This document shows positions 17,991 to 26,373 of a stretch of 64,000 nucleotides of DNA, one piece after another; within the stretch, counting starts at the first letter, position 1; every line of letters begins with the position of its first letter. A model generated the notes under the pieces. That model did not search any database. It saw only the letters and a list, made by a program, of their open reading frames with translations, and was not told the origin of the DNA. This DNA is from Pseudomonas putida (GTDB lineage Bacteria > Pseudomonadota > Gammaproteobacteria > Pseudomonadales > Pseudomonadaceae), in contig NZ_JANHLE010000022.1 of the NCBI RefSeq assembly GCF_028682475.1, positions 1 to 64,000 on the forward strand, read 5' to 3'. The position numbers were made by a program, and so were the translations under genes.

Positions 17991-18461
17991 ATGCTAGATA
18001 GTTGTCAGAATGCTCAGGAACGCTGGGGTGGGGTTCACAAGCTCATTGACCGCTGGTTGGATGAGCGTGCAGAGCTGGTAACGGCTTTTCGCGAGTTGCG
18101 CGATGCCAAGCCGGCATTCGCCGACAAGGACAAGAGCCGGGACTTCTGTGCGGTGCTGATCGATTATGTTTCGGCGTGGCATTTTGAAGTGAGCGAGCAA
18201 CTGGTCAGCGAAGCCAAGGCCTTTGGCGATACGCGAGGGCTGGAGCTGGCGAAGCAGATCAGCCCGCGAATCGATGCGACCACCGAAATTGCCTCGGCTT
18301 TCAACGATCATTGCGATAAGGGCGACTGCAACGACCCTGAGCGCTTTGCGAAGAAGTTGACCGAACTCGGCAGCTTGTTGCATGAGCGCTTCGAACTCGA
18401 AGACTGCCTGATCGAAGTACTGCACAACGCGCACAGCGAAGAGGGCGCGGTACAGGCCTGA
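17991..18461 (+). CDS. algQ: Sigma-70 regulator Rsd/AlgQ
   Basis: A 156-residue helical protein of the Rsd/AlgQ family that binds region 4 of the housekeeping sigma factor and frees core polymerase for alternative sigmas. Conserved features include the N-terminal CQNAQERWGGVHKLIDRWL block and the DYVSAWHFEV helix. In P. aeruginosa AlgQ (AlgR2) promotes alginate and siderophore genes. Start at 17991 follows GAAGGGAAGAG. It converges on the FKBP gene with 16 bases between the stops. Confidence 0.95.
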   Translation: MLDSCQNAQERWGGVHKLIDRWLDERAELVTAFRELRDAKPAFADKDKSRDFCAVLIDYVSAWHFEVSEQLVSEAKAFGDTRGLELAKQISPRIDATTEIASAFNDHCDKGDCNDPERFAKKLTELGSLLHERFELEDCLIEVLHNAHSEEGAVQA

Positions 18462-18477
18462 TGGGTGTGCCGACGCT

Positions 18478-19143
18478 TCAGTCGGCGACCCCCAGCAACT
18501 CGATCTCGAACACCAGTGGCGTGTAGGGCGCTATCACGTCGCCCGCGCCTTCAGCACCATATGCCTGGGCTGATGGAATCACCAGACGCCACTTGGACCC
18601 TGTCGCCATCTCTGGCAATGCTACTTGCCACCCCTCGATCACACTGTCCAGATTGAACCATTGCGCTTGCTGGTTCTGATCGAAGACAGTGCCGTCTGGC
18701 AACTTGCCGACATAGCGAACCTGGACTTTGCCTTTTGCGCCGGGTTTGGCGCCGCTGCCTTTGACCAATTCTGTTACCAGAATGCCTGCGGCTAATTCGC
18801 GCACTCCAGCGTGGGTTCGCTCAGCAGCCATGAAGCGTTTTTCCGCAGTCAGTAACTGTTCACTTTGCGCGTGCAGCGCCGCTTCATTGGCGCGGCTTTC
18901 ATGTTCGCTGAGTATGACCGCCATGCGTTCTTTGCTCAGGGCCAGCGGCTTGTTCTGATAGGCCTGGCGTAACCCCTCAAGCAAGGCTTCCAGTTGCAGG
19001 TCAGGAACTTCTGTACGCAGACGTTCGCCAAGGCTGGCGCCCAGGCTGTAGGCCAGGTCGTGATCATTTGTCGTGGTTTCGGCGGGCGCTGCCATGAGCG
19101 CTGCCGGCAATAGAAAAACAGCTAACACTAGATAGCGCGACAC
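18478..19143 (-). CDS. FKBP-type peptidyl-prolyl isomerase, exported
   Basis: A 221-residue protein with a signal peptide (about 1-19, cleavage near ALMAAPA), an N-terminal helical dimerisation domain like that of Mip/FkpA (about 25-100) and a C-terminal FKBP domain (about 115-220) with VRYVGKLPDGTVFDQ and the VIEGWQ pocket. It probably acts as a periplasmic folding chaperone. The start is GTG with AGGAG eight bases before it. It stands between algQ and algP. Confidence 0.93.
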   Translation of the reverse strand: MSRYLVLAVFLLPAALMAAPAETTTNDHDLAYSLGASLGERLRTEVPDLQLEALLEGLRQAYQNKPLALSKERMAVILSEHESRANEAALHAQSEQLLTAEKRFMAAERTHAGVRELAAGILVTELVKGSGAKPGAKGKVQVRYVGKLPDGTVFDQNQQAQWFNLDSVIEGWQVALPEMATGSKWRLVIPSAQAYGAEGAGDVIAPYTPLVFEIELLGVAD

Positions 19144-19369
19144 TGGCGTACTCCTGCTTCAGCGGAAGTAAAGTATGCCAGCCTTGCTCTGCGACTTCGT
19201 GCAAATATCAGCAACACTTTGTGAAGCATCTACACTTGATTCCAGCTGCAGCGATAACAACTTTGCCCAGGCATGCAACGCGGCGCCTTCGATACTGTCA
19301 ACATGCCCTAGCGGCGGTAGCAGCAGAAGCATAGTATGAGCCGCACTCTCGTCAGCCAGGAGGTAAACC

Positions 19370-20458
19370 ATGTCGGCCAATAAGAAGCCAGTAAGTACGC
19401 CGTTGCACCTGCTCCAGCAACTCTCGGGCAGCCTGCTCGATCATTTGGAAAATGCCTGCTCGCAAGCGCTGGCTGATGCTGAAAAATTGCTCGCCAAGTT
19501 GGAAAAACAACGCGGCAAGGCACAAGAAAAACTGCACAAGTCACGTCTCAAATTGCAAGACGCGGCCAAGTCCGGAAAAGCCAAGGCACAAGCCAAGGCC
19601 AAGTCGGCAGCGGCTGAACTGGAAGAGCTGCTCGACTCGCTGAAAGAGCGCCAGTCGCAGACCCGCACCTACATTCTGCAGCTCAAGCGCGATGCCCAGG
19701 AAAGCCTGAAACTGGCCCAGGGTGTCGGCAAGGTCAAGGAAGCGGCTGCCAAGGCGCTGACTCAGCGTGAGGCAAAACCTGCGCCTGCAGCAGCCAAACC
19801 CGCCGCCCGGGCCGCGAGCAAACCTACCGCCAAACCTGCGGTCAAAGCCGCCGCCAAACCGGCAGCAAAAGCGCCTGCGCGCACCGCCGCTGCCAAGCCT
19901 GCTGCAGCAAAAGCGCCCGCCAAACCTGCGGCCAAAACTGCCGCCGCTAAACCTGCTGCGGCGAAAGCGCCTGCTAAACCTGCAGCGGCAAAACCGGCAG
20001 CCAAGCCTGCAACCAAAGCCGCGGCTAAACCAGCGGCCCGAACCGCTGCTGCAAAGCCCGCAGCCAAGCCTGCGGCTAAACCTGCAGCAGCCAAACCTGC
20101 AGCCAAGCCAGTGGCAGCGAAAGCAGCGGCCAAACCTGCAGCCAAACCAGCAGCAGCCAAGCCTGTTGCGGCAAAAGCGCCAGCCAGGCCTGCGGCCAAA
20201 CCCGCAGCGGCGAAAGCACCCGCCAAGCCAGCAGCGGCCAAACCTGTTGCCGCGAAAGCACCTGCAAAACCTGCGCCCAAGCCTGCTGCCAAAGCACCTG
20301 CCAAGCCGGCCGCACAGCCTGTTGCCGCCAAGCCTGCCAGCGCACCGGCGCCAGCAGCTACCGCGCCAACGCCTGCAGTCAGCGCACCGGCGAGCAGCGC
20401 GCCGACTGCATCTGCAACCTCGGTAACGCCGCCTCAGACGCCGTCTTCGGCATCCTGA
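19370..20458 (+). CDS. algP: Histone H1-like transcriptional regulator AlgP
   Basis: A 362-residue protein in two parts. Residues 1-135 are helical and coiled-coil-prone with many Lys. Residues about 137-330 are almost pure KPAA-type repeats (Lys-Pro-Ala-Ala, with variants AKAP and AKPV), ending in an Ala/Pro/Ser/Thr tail. This matches AlgP/AlgR3 of P. aeruginosa, whose histone H1-like tail binds DNA and affects alginate genes. GGAGG lies before the ATG. Its last 25 bases overlap the stop end of the next gene on the other strand. Confidence 0.93.
   Translation: MSANKKPVSTPLHLLQQLSGSLLDHLENACSQALADAEKLLAKLEKQRGKAQEKLHKSRLKLQDAAKSGKAKAQAKAKSAAAELEELLDSLKERQSQTRTYILQLKRDAQESLKLAQGVGKVKEAAAKALTQREAKPAPAAAKPAARAASKPTAKPAVKAAAKPAAKAPARTAAAKPAAAKAPAKPAAKTAAAKPAAAKAPAKPAAAKPAAKPATKAAAKPAARTAAAKPAAKPAAKPAAAKPAAKPVAAKAAAKPAAKPAAAKPVAAKAPARPAAKPAAAKAPAKPAAAKPVAAKAPAKPAPKPAAKAPAKPAAQPVAAKPASAPAPAATAPTPAVSAPASSAPTASATSVTPPQTPSSAS
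19778..20370 (+). repeat. KPAA-coding repeat tract of algP
   Basis: About 0.6 kb of degenerate 12-base units (variants of AAACCTGCAGCC and AAACCGGCAGCC) encode the AlgP tail. Because the units are short and similar, all frames on the opposite strand also stay open; those are artefacts. Length variation by slippage is expected and is known for P. aeruginosa algP. Confidence 0.9.
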
Positions 20459-20916
20459 GCCGACTGCATCACGGCGCGCAGCATGTGCAGCGCGTCGTGA
20501 TGCAAACCACCGTCCATTGACGCCAGGCATTGCAGCCAGTCGACGTCAGCTTCGGGTGTTGCTGCCCAGCCTTCACAAGCCTCCTGCAAGCGCTCCAGCA
20601 CAATGCGCTCTGCGTTCAGTTCCAGTCCCTTCACTTGCTCACGCAAACTCGCCAACTGCGGATCCTGCATGGCCGCATTGCGCCATTGCTGACGCAAACT
20701 GCGTAGCGGTTTGACTACGTTGCTCTGCCAGGTCTCGGCCACTTCCCGTAATGCTTGCAGGCGTTGCTCGCTCGGCATCACCCCCCGCGTATCAAGCCAG
20801 GCTGCGCACAGCAGCAGACAGACATCGCCGCCGTGATCCTGCCATTGCAGGCAGGCTGCCTCGATGCCTGGGCGGGCGTAAAGATTCAGGGCAAAATTCC
20901 ACAGGTCGGTGTGCAT
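20434..20916 (-). CDS. TIGR02444 family protein (DUF2390)
   Basis: A 160-residue soluble helical protein of the TIGR02444/DUF2390 family. Conserved blocks include LWNFALNLYARPGIE at the N-terminus, a cysteine-containing stretch (VCLLLCAAWL, 32-41) and a helical middle. No catalytic motif is apparent and function is unknown. The gene converges on algP and overlaps its 3' end by 25 bases. Its start is 50 bases from the divergent ABC-F gene. Confidence 0.85.
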   Translation of the reverse strand: MHTDLWNFALNLYARPGIEAACLQWQDHGGDVCLLLCAAWLDTRGVMPSEQRLQALREVAETWQSNVVKPLRSLRQQWRNAAMQDPQLASLREQVKGLELNAERIVLERLQEACEGWAATPEADVDWLQCLASMDGGLHHDALHMLRAVMQSAQDAEDGV

Positions 20917-20966
20917 GGTCCCACTCGCGCCAGTTGCCGACGAAGCTGGTAGACTCCGCGGCCATT

Positions 20967-22877
20967 ATGATCAGACTATCGAACCTCACTTTACAGCGTG
21001 GTCCCCAGCGCCTGCTAGAAGGCGCTGAGTTGACCCTGCACGCCGGTCACAAGGCCGGCCTGATCGGCGCCAATGGCGCCGGTAAATCCAGCCTGTTCGC
21101 CTTGCTGCGCGGTGAGCTGACGCCCGACTCCGGCGACTGTCAGCTGCCGGCCGACTGGCGTATCGCGCACATGCGTCAGGAGGTCGATACCCTCGACCGC
21201 CTGGCAGTCGACTATGTACTCGATGGCGACATCCGCCTGCGCAAGGTGCAGGCCGATCTCGCTGCCGCCGAAGCCGCCCATGACGGTACGGCGCTGGCGC
21301 GTCTGCACATCGAACTGGACAGCGCCGACGGCTACACCGCCGATGCCCGTGCTCGCAAACTGCTGGCCGGTCTGGGTTTCACCAACGAGCAGATGGACCG
21401 CCGCGTCGGCGACTTCTCCGGTGGCTGGCGGATGCGCCTGAACCTGGCCCAGGCGCTGATGTGCCCCTCCGACCTGCTGTTGCTCGATGAACCGACCAAC
21501 CACCTCGATCTCGATGCGATCCTCTGGCTGGAAGACTGGCTCAAGGGTTATCCGGGCACGCTGTTGCTGATTTCCCACGACCGCGATTTCCTCGATGCGG
21601 TGGTCGATCATGTCGCCCATGTCGAGCAGTGCAAGCTGACCCTTTACCGTGGTGGTTACACGGCGTTCGAGCGCACCCGCGCTGAACGTCTGGCGCAGCA
21701 GCAACAGGCCTACGAGAAGCAGCAGGCCCAGCGCGCGCACATGGAAAAATACATCGCCCGGTTCAAGGCCCAGGCCACCAAGGCCCGTCAGGCGCAGAGC
21801 CGGATCAAGGCCCTGGAGCGCATGGAAGAACTGTCGGCGGCGCATGTCGATTCGCCGTTCGACTTCACCTTCCGCGAGTCGGAGAAAATCTCCAGCCCCT
21901 TGCTCGACCTGTCCGAAGGTCGCCTGGGCTATGGCGACAAGACCATCCTCGAGAAGGTCAAGCTGCAGCTCACCCCGGGTGCACGTATCGGCTTGCTGGG
22001 CCCCAACGGCGCGGGCAAGTCGACCCTGATCAAGAACCTGGCCGGTGAGCTGGAGCCCTTGAGCGGACGCCTGGTGCGCGGTGAAAACCTTTCGGTGGGC
22101 TACTTCGCCCAGCACCAGCTCGACTCGCTGGACAACAAGGCCAGCCCGTTGCTGCACCTGCAGCGCCTGGCCCCGACCGAGCGCGAGCAGACCCTGCGCG
22201 ACTTCCTTGGCGGCTTCGACTTCCGTGGCGGGCGTATCGACGAGCCGGTGCTGAATTTCTCCGGTGGTGAGAAGGCCCGCCTGGCCCTGGCGTTGATCGC
22301 CTGGGAGCGTCCGAACCTGCTGCTGCTCGACGAACCGACCAACCACCTGGATCTGGAAATGCGCCTGGCGCTGACCATGGCGCTGCAGGAGTTCAGCGGT
22401 GCGGTGCTGGTGGTGTCCCACGACCGTCACCTGCTCAAGAGCACCACCGATGACTTCCTGCTGGTGGCTGACGGCAAGGTTGAAACGTTCGACGGTGACC
22501 TCGACGACTACACCCGTTGGCTGGTCGAGTATCGCCAGCGCAATGCGCCGGTCAGTACGGCGCCGGTCAACGCCGACAAGACCGACAAAAAAGCCCAGCG
22601 TCAGGCAGCGGCAGCGCTGCGTCAGCAGTTGGCCCCGCACAAGCGTGAAGCCGACAAGCTGGAGCGCGAGCTGGGTACCCTGCATGAGCAACTGGCCAAG
22701 ATCGATGCCAGCCTCGGTGACAGTGCTCTCTACGAAGCTGCACGCAAGGATGAGCTGCGCGACTTGCTGGCCCAACAGGCCAAGCTCAAGGTCCGCGAAG
22801 CAGAACTGGAAGAAGCCTGGATGGCCGCCCTTGAGCAGCTGGAGACCATGCAGGCGGAGCTGGAGGCGCTGTCTTGA
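20967..22877 (+). CDS. yheS: ABC-F family ATPase, YheS-type
   Basis: A 636-residue soluble protein with two ABC domains and no membrane segment, the length of E. coli YheS. Walker A motifs are GANGAGKSS (about 30-40) and GPNGAGKST (about 350); signatures are FSGGWRMRL and NFSGGEKARL; LLLDEPTNHLDL follows both. The charged linker between domains (about 230-300) is the arm that reaches toward the ribosomal P-site in ABC-F proteins. A coiled coil ends the protein (about 545-635). Likely a translation factor rather than a transporter. Confidence 0.93.
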   Translation: MIRLSNLTLQRGPQRLLEGAELTLHAGHKAGLIGANGAGKSSLFALLRGELTPDSGDCQLPADWRIAHMRQEVDTLDRLAVDYVLDGDIRLRKVQADLAAAEAAHDGTALARLHIELDSADGYTADARARKLLAGLGFTNEQMDRRVGDFSGGWRMRLNLAQALMCPSDLLLLDEPTNHLDLDAILWLEDWLKGYPGTLLLISHDRDFLDAVVDHVAHVEQCKLTLYRGGYTAFERTRAERLAQQQQAYEKQQAQRAHMEKYIARFKAQATKARQAQSRIKALERMEELSAAHVDSPFDFTFRESEKISSPLLDLSEGRLGYGDKTILEKVKLQLTPGARIGLLGPNGAGKSTLIKNLAGELEPLSGRLVRGENLSVGYFAQHQLDSLDNKASPLLHLQRLAPTEREQTLRDFLGGFDFRGGRIDEPVLNFSGGEKARLALALIAWERPNLLLLDEPTNHLDLEMRLALTMALQEFSGAVLVVSHDRHLLKSTTDDFLLVADGKVETFDGDLDDYTRWLVEYRQRNAPVSTAPVNADKTDKKAQRQAAAALRQQLAPHKREADKLERELGTLHEQLAKIDASLGDSALYEAARKDELRDLLAQQAKLKVREAELEEAWMAALEQLETMQAELEALS

Positions 22878-23464
22878 TGGCGTCGTTGCAGTTGCCGGTG
22901 CCGCCGGAGTGGATTGCACCGTTCTGGCTGGGTTTGCAGATCCTGCTGATCCTCTGCGCTGCATTTGTCCTGCAGCGCCTGGTCGGGCGCTGCCTGAAGC
23001 GCCTGGGCGAGCGTTATCCCTTGCCGCCGGAGCTGATGATGCCGGTGCGCGGTGGTCTGCGCTGGCTGATCATGGGCAGTGCGCTGGTGTTCGTGCTCGA
23101 GCGTCTGGGCGTGTCCGCCACGGTGCTGTGGACGGCGTTGTCCGGCTTCGTTGCTGTTGCAGCGGTGGCGTTCTTCGCCATGTGGAGTGTGCTGTCGAAC
23201 CTGCTGTGTGCAGTGCTGATCTTCACCGTCGGGCCGTTTCGCATCGGCGACGTGGTGGAACTGGTCGAGACCATCGACAAGCCCGGGGTGAAAGGGCGGG
23301 TGGTGGCCATCAACCTGCTGTTCACGACCCTGATCGAAATGCCCGAAGCCGGTGGCGCGACTGTCCAGGTGCCCAACAGCCAGTTTTTCCAGAAGTCGGT
23401 CAGGCGCTGGCGTGGGGCCGAGATCGTGCCGCTGGTGGGTGAAGACAAAATCGTCGGGAAATGA
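22877..23464 (+). CDS. Small MscS-family mechanosensitive channel
   Basis: A 195-residue protein with three hydrophobic helices (about 14-33, 58-78 and 85-115) and the MscS beta domain (GPFRIGDVVEL and QVPNSQFFQKSV). The C-terminal vestibule domain of full MscS is absent, so this is a short family member. The ATG shares one base with the ABC-F stop; a TTG three bases upstream is a possible alternative. The overlap implies coupled translation with the ABC-F gene. Confidence 0.88.
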   Translation: MASLQLPVPPEWIAPFWLGLQILLILCAAFVLQRLVGRCLKRLGERYPLPPELMMPVRGGLRWLIMGSALVFVLERLGVSATVLWTALSGFVAVAAVAFFAMWSVLSNLLCAVLIFTVGPFRIGDVVELVETIDKPGVKGRVVAINLLFTTLIEMPEAGGATVQVPNSQFFQKSVRRWRGAEIVPLVGEDKIVGK

Positions 23465-23473
23465 TCGGCCGCT

Positions 23474-23497
23474 GAAAAAAACCGTGGTTATTTTTTC
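23474..23497 (+). terminator. Possible AT-rich terminator
   Basis: GAAAAAAACC and GGTTATTTTTTC can form a weak imperfect hairpin with a T-run just after the channel gene stop. Confidence 0.4.
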
Positions 23498-23547
23498 GCC
23501 AGCGCACTAGCTTAGAGCTTTGTAACAAGCTATGGCCGAGGTGTGCG

Positions 23548-24180
23548 ATGTCGTTGGAAACGTGGTTGGCATTTTTTGCCGCTTGCTGGGTGATCAGTCT
23601 CTCACCGGGCGCCGGGGCGATTGCCTCGATGTCCTGTGGCCTGCAGTACGGCTTCTGGCGCGGCTACTGGAACGCCCTGGGCCTGCAGCTGGGCCTGGTG
23701 CTGCAGATTGCGATCATTGCTGCCGGCGTTGGCGCCATCCTCGCAGCGTCCGCTACCGCGTTCCAGGTGATCAAATGGTTCGGCGTTGCCTACCTGGTCT
23801 ACCTGGCAGTCAAACAGTGGCGCGCCTTGCCGGCCGACATCAGCGACGAGTCTGCCGTGCGGCCCATCGGCAAGCCGCTGAGTCTGGTGTTCCGCGGCTT
23901 TCTGGTCAACGTCAGCAACCCTAAAGCGCTGATCTTCATGCTGGCGGTGCTGCCGCAGTTCATCAACCCGCAAGCACCGCTGTTGCCTCAGTACCTGATC
24001 ATTACGGCGACCATGGTGACCGTGGACCTGCTGGTCATGGCCGGATACACCGGTCTGGCGGCGCGGGTGCTGCGTTTGCTGCGCACACCCAAGCAGCAGC
24101 GGCGGATGAACCGTACCTTTGCCGGATTGTTCCTCGGCGCTGCGACCTTGCTCGCGACGATTCGCCGGGCGCCGGTCTAA
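23548..24180 (+). CDS. LysE/RhtB family amino-acid exporter
   Basis: A 210-residue inner-membrane protein with about six hydrophobic helices and the family signatures SPGAGAIASMSCGLQYG near the N-terminus and the NPKALIFM loop in the middle (about 125-135). Members export homoserine, lysine, threonine or homoserine lactones; the substrate cannot be inferred. GAGGTG precedes the ATG. A REP element and a bidirectional terminator follow. Confidence 0.92.
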   Translation: MSLETWLAFFAACWVISLSPGAGAIASMSCGLQYGFWRGYWNALGLQLGLVLQIAIIAAGVGAILAASATAFQVIKWFGVAYLVYLAVKQWRALPADISDESAVRPIGKPLSLVFRGFLVNVSNPKALIFMLAVLPQFINPQAPLLPQYLIITATMVTVDLLVMAGYTGLAARVLRLLRTPKQQRRMNRTFAGLFLGAATLLATIRRAPV

Positions 24181-24196
24181 GTTTGGATGAGTTCTC

Positions 24197-24268
24197 GGTG
24201 GGAGCGGGCTTGCCCGCGATAGCGATCTGTCAGTCACATCGCCTCGCGGGGCAAGCCCGCTCCCACAG
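24197..24268. repeat. REP palindrome pair (type 1)
   Basis: GTGGGAGCGGGCTTGCC and its complement, separated by about 30 bases, between the exporter gene and the terminator. Confidence 0.88.
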
Positions 24269-24277
24269 TGAAAAAAA

Positions 24278-24301
24278 GGCGACCTCAGGGTCGCCTTTTT
24301 T
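24278..24301. terminator. Bidirectional intrinsic terminator
   Basis: GGCGACC-TCAG-GGTCGCC with seven A before and six T after: a textbook rho-independent terminator that could work in both directions. Confidence 0.9.
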
Positions 24302-24375
24302 GTGCTCGAGATGAAATTGTCACTAATTTTTACTGAGATTGCCGCGCAAACCTTGAGCGATCGCCATTGGAAGTG

Positions 24376-24399
24376 AACAATGCAATACCTCGCATTGTT
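24376..24399. promoter_or_regulatory. Inverted repeat upstream of the FTR1 gene
   Basis: AACAATGC and GCATTGTT are perfect arms with an eight-base spacer, ending 15 bases before the ATG. It may be an operator for an iron- or redox-responsive regulator, or an RNA hairpin masking the weak ribosome site. Partial likeness to a Fur box, off by one in spacing. Confidence 0.4.
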
Positions 24400-24414
24400 A
24401 TTTGAGATTGGCTC

Positions 24415-26313
24415 ATGATTCCCCGTTCCCGCTTGCTCGCCTGGTTGCTCTGGCCAGTGCTGGCACTGAGTAGTTCTGTGCTGCTGGCCGACACAGTCGA
24501 AAACGCCGCCAAGGCCTTGCACCTGCTCGACTACATCGGTGCCGACTACCCGGCGACGGTCGAGGCGGGCAAGGTGGTGGACGACGGCGAATACCGCGAG
24601 CAGCTGGAGTTCACGGATGTGCTGCAAGGCCTGATCGGTGGCTTGCCCGCCCGTGCCGAGCAGCAAGCGCTGGAGCAGGGCGTGGTCAGCCTGCGTGAGG
24701 CGATCAATCAGCGCCAGGACGGTGCCAGCGTCGCGCGTCAGGCCCGCCAGCTCGGTGCGCAGCTGGCAGTCGCCTATGAAGTCAGCCAGGCCCCTGTCAT
24801 CACCCCGGACCCTTCTCGCGGGGCACCGCTGTATGCCCAGCACTGCTCGGTCTGCCATGGCGATAGCGGTGCCGGTGACGGCCCGGCGGGGGTAGGCCTG
24901 GAGCCACCGCCGGCCAACCTGCGCAGCAGCGAGCGCCTGGCCCGGCTGAGCCTGTACGACCTCTACAACACCTTGGGGCAGGGCATCGAAGGCACCGACA
25001 TGCCGTCCTTTGCCGATCAGCTCGACGAACGTCAGCGCTGGGACCTGGCCACCTATGTCGCCAGCTTCACCGCAGATCCGGCCCAGGCCAAGGGCGAAAC
25101 GACCTATAACCTCGCGGATCTGGCACGTCAGACGCCGCTGGAAGTTGAAGCGGCGCAAGGACTGGAAGCGGCGGCGGTTTTCCGTGCACAGCGCGCCCAA
25201 CCGCCGCAGGTGCAGCGTGGCCCGGCGCAATTGCTGGACTACACCGCCAACACCCTGGACAAGAGCCTGGCGGCCTACCAGAGCGGTGACCACGAGCAGG
25301 CCTATGACCTGTCGGTAGCGGCCTACCTGGAAGGCTTCGAGCTGGTCGAAAGCTCCCTCGACAACGTCGATACCAACGTGCGCAAAGACACAGAAAAGTC
25401 GCTTATGGCCTACCGCCAGTCGCTGCAGGATGGCTTGCCGCTTGAGCAGGTCAGCCAGCGTCTGCAAGCTGCCAAGGCGAAACTCAAGGAAGCCGCCGAT
25501 TTGCTCGGTGGTGATGGCCTGAGCTGGTCACTGAGCTACATTTCCGGCCTGCTGATCCTGCTGCGCGAAGGCCTGGAAGCCATTCTGGTGCTGGCGGCCA
25601 TTCTCGCCTTCCTGCGCAACACCGGCCAGCAGTCGGCGGTGCGTAGCGTTAACATTGGCTGGGGCCTGGCGTTGCTGGCCGGTTTCGGTACCTGGGCCCT
25701 GGCGGCGTATGTCATCGATGTCGGCGGCGCGCAGCGCGAACTGCTGGAAGGCTGCACGGCGCTGTTCGCCAGTGTCATGGTGCTGTGGCTGGGCGTGTGG
25801 ATGCACGATCGCCGGCACGCGGCGGCCTGGCAGAATTACATCAAGAGCAGCCTGGTCAGCGGTGGCGGGCGCTTCGGCTTTGCCTTGCTGGCGTTCTTCT
25901 CGGTTTACCGCGAGCTGTTCGAAGTGATTCTGTTCTACGAAACGCTGTGGTTGCAGGCCGGGCCTGGCGGGCATCAGGCGGTACTGGCCGGTGGCGCTAC
26001 GGCGCTGGTGCTGCTGGTGGGGCTGGCCTGGGTGATCCTGCGCGGTTCGGCGAAGCTGCCGCTGGCGCTGTTCTTCAGCATCAACGCGGCATTGTTGTGT
26101 GCATTGTCGGTGGTGTTTGCCGGTCACGGGGTCAAGGCCCTGCAGGAGGCCGGGGTGTTCGGTACCCGTCCGGTGGCCTTCTTTGACTTCGACTGGCTGG
26201 GCATCCACGCCGATGCCTACTCGCTGGCGGCGCAAGTGGTGGCCTTGCTGGCCATTGCGATTCTCTACGGACGCAGCCGTCTGGCCGAGAAACGCCGGGT
26301 ATCAGCGGGCTGA
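24415..26313 (+). CDS. Cytochrome c-FTR1 iron permease fusion protein
   Basis: A 632-residue membrane protein. A signal peptide (1-25) leads into a periplasmic part with a class I cytochrome c domain (about 135-220) whose haem site is CSVCH, followed by a helical region and then a C-terminal FTR1 domain (about 375-625) with several membrane helices. The iron-binding REGLE motif is present, and a second REL-FE motif replaces the usual REGxE. It resembles FTR1-type ferrous iron importers where electron transfer accompanies uptake. It stands alone between terminators. Confidence 0.9.
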   Translation: MIPRSRLLAWLLWPVLALSSSVLLADTVENAAKALHLLDYIGADYPATVEAGKVVDDGEYREQLEFTDVLQGLIGGLPARAEQQALEQGVVSLREAINQRQDGASVARQARQLGAQLAVAYEVSQAPVITPDPSRGAPLYAQHCSVCHGDSGAGDGPAGVGLEPPPANLRSSERLARLSLYDLYNTLGQGIEGTDMPSFADQLDERQRWDLATYVASFTADPAQAKGETTYNLADLARQTPLEVEAAQGLEAAAVFRAQRAQPPQVQRGPAQLLDYTANTLDKSLAAYQSGDHEQAYDLSVAAYLEGFELVESSLDNVDTNVRKDTEKSLMAYRQSLQDGLPLEQVSQRLQAAKAKLKEAADLLGGDGLSWSLSYISGLLILLREGLEAILVLAAILAFLRNTGQQSAVRSVNIGWGLALLAGFGTWALAAYVIDVGGAQRELLEGCTALFASVMVLWLGVWMHDRRHAAAWQNYIKSSLVSGGGRFGFALLAFFSVYRELFEVILFYETLWLQAGPGGHQAVLAGGATALVLLVGLAWVILRGSAKLPLALFFSINAALLCALSVVFAGHGVKALQEAGVFGTRPVAFFDFDWLGIHADAYSLAAQVVALLAIAILYGRSRLAEKRRVSAG

Positions 26314-26321
26314 ATTGAAGC

Positions 26322-26352
26322 CGGGCGGGCGAGCAGGGATACTGTCCGCCCG
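26322..26352 (+). terminator. Hairpin after the FTR1 gene
   Basis: CGGGCGG and CCGCCCG form a seven-base-pair stem just after the stop; no T-run follows, so termination is uncertain. Confidence 0.35.
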
Positions 26353-26373
26353 TATTCGTTGGAAGCTGTTGTC

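Noticed and set aside
19159..19380. 73-codon minus-strand ORF between the FKBP gene and algP
   Set aside because: No ribosome site, overlaps the algP start and its ribosome site, and no recognisable domain. A real small gene starting at an internal ATG cannot be fully excluded.
19778..20370. Repeat array that could be taken for CRISPR
   Set aside because: Units are 12 bases, in frame, with no spacers; they encode the AlgP tail and no cas genes are near.
19541..20530. Long minus-strand frames rich in Arg/Cys/Gly or Ala/Leu
   Set aside because: Artefacts of the 12-base algP repeat, which keeps several frames open.
21015..22964. 649-codon minus-strand frame
   Set aside because: Antisense to the ABC-F gene, whose motifs are unmistakable.
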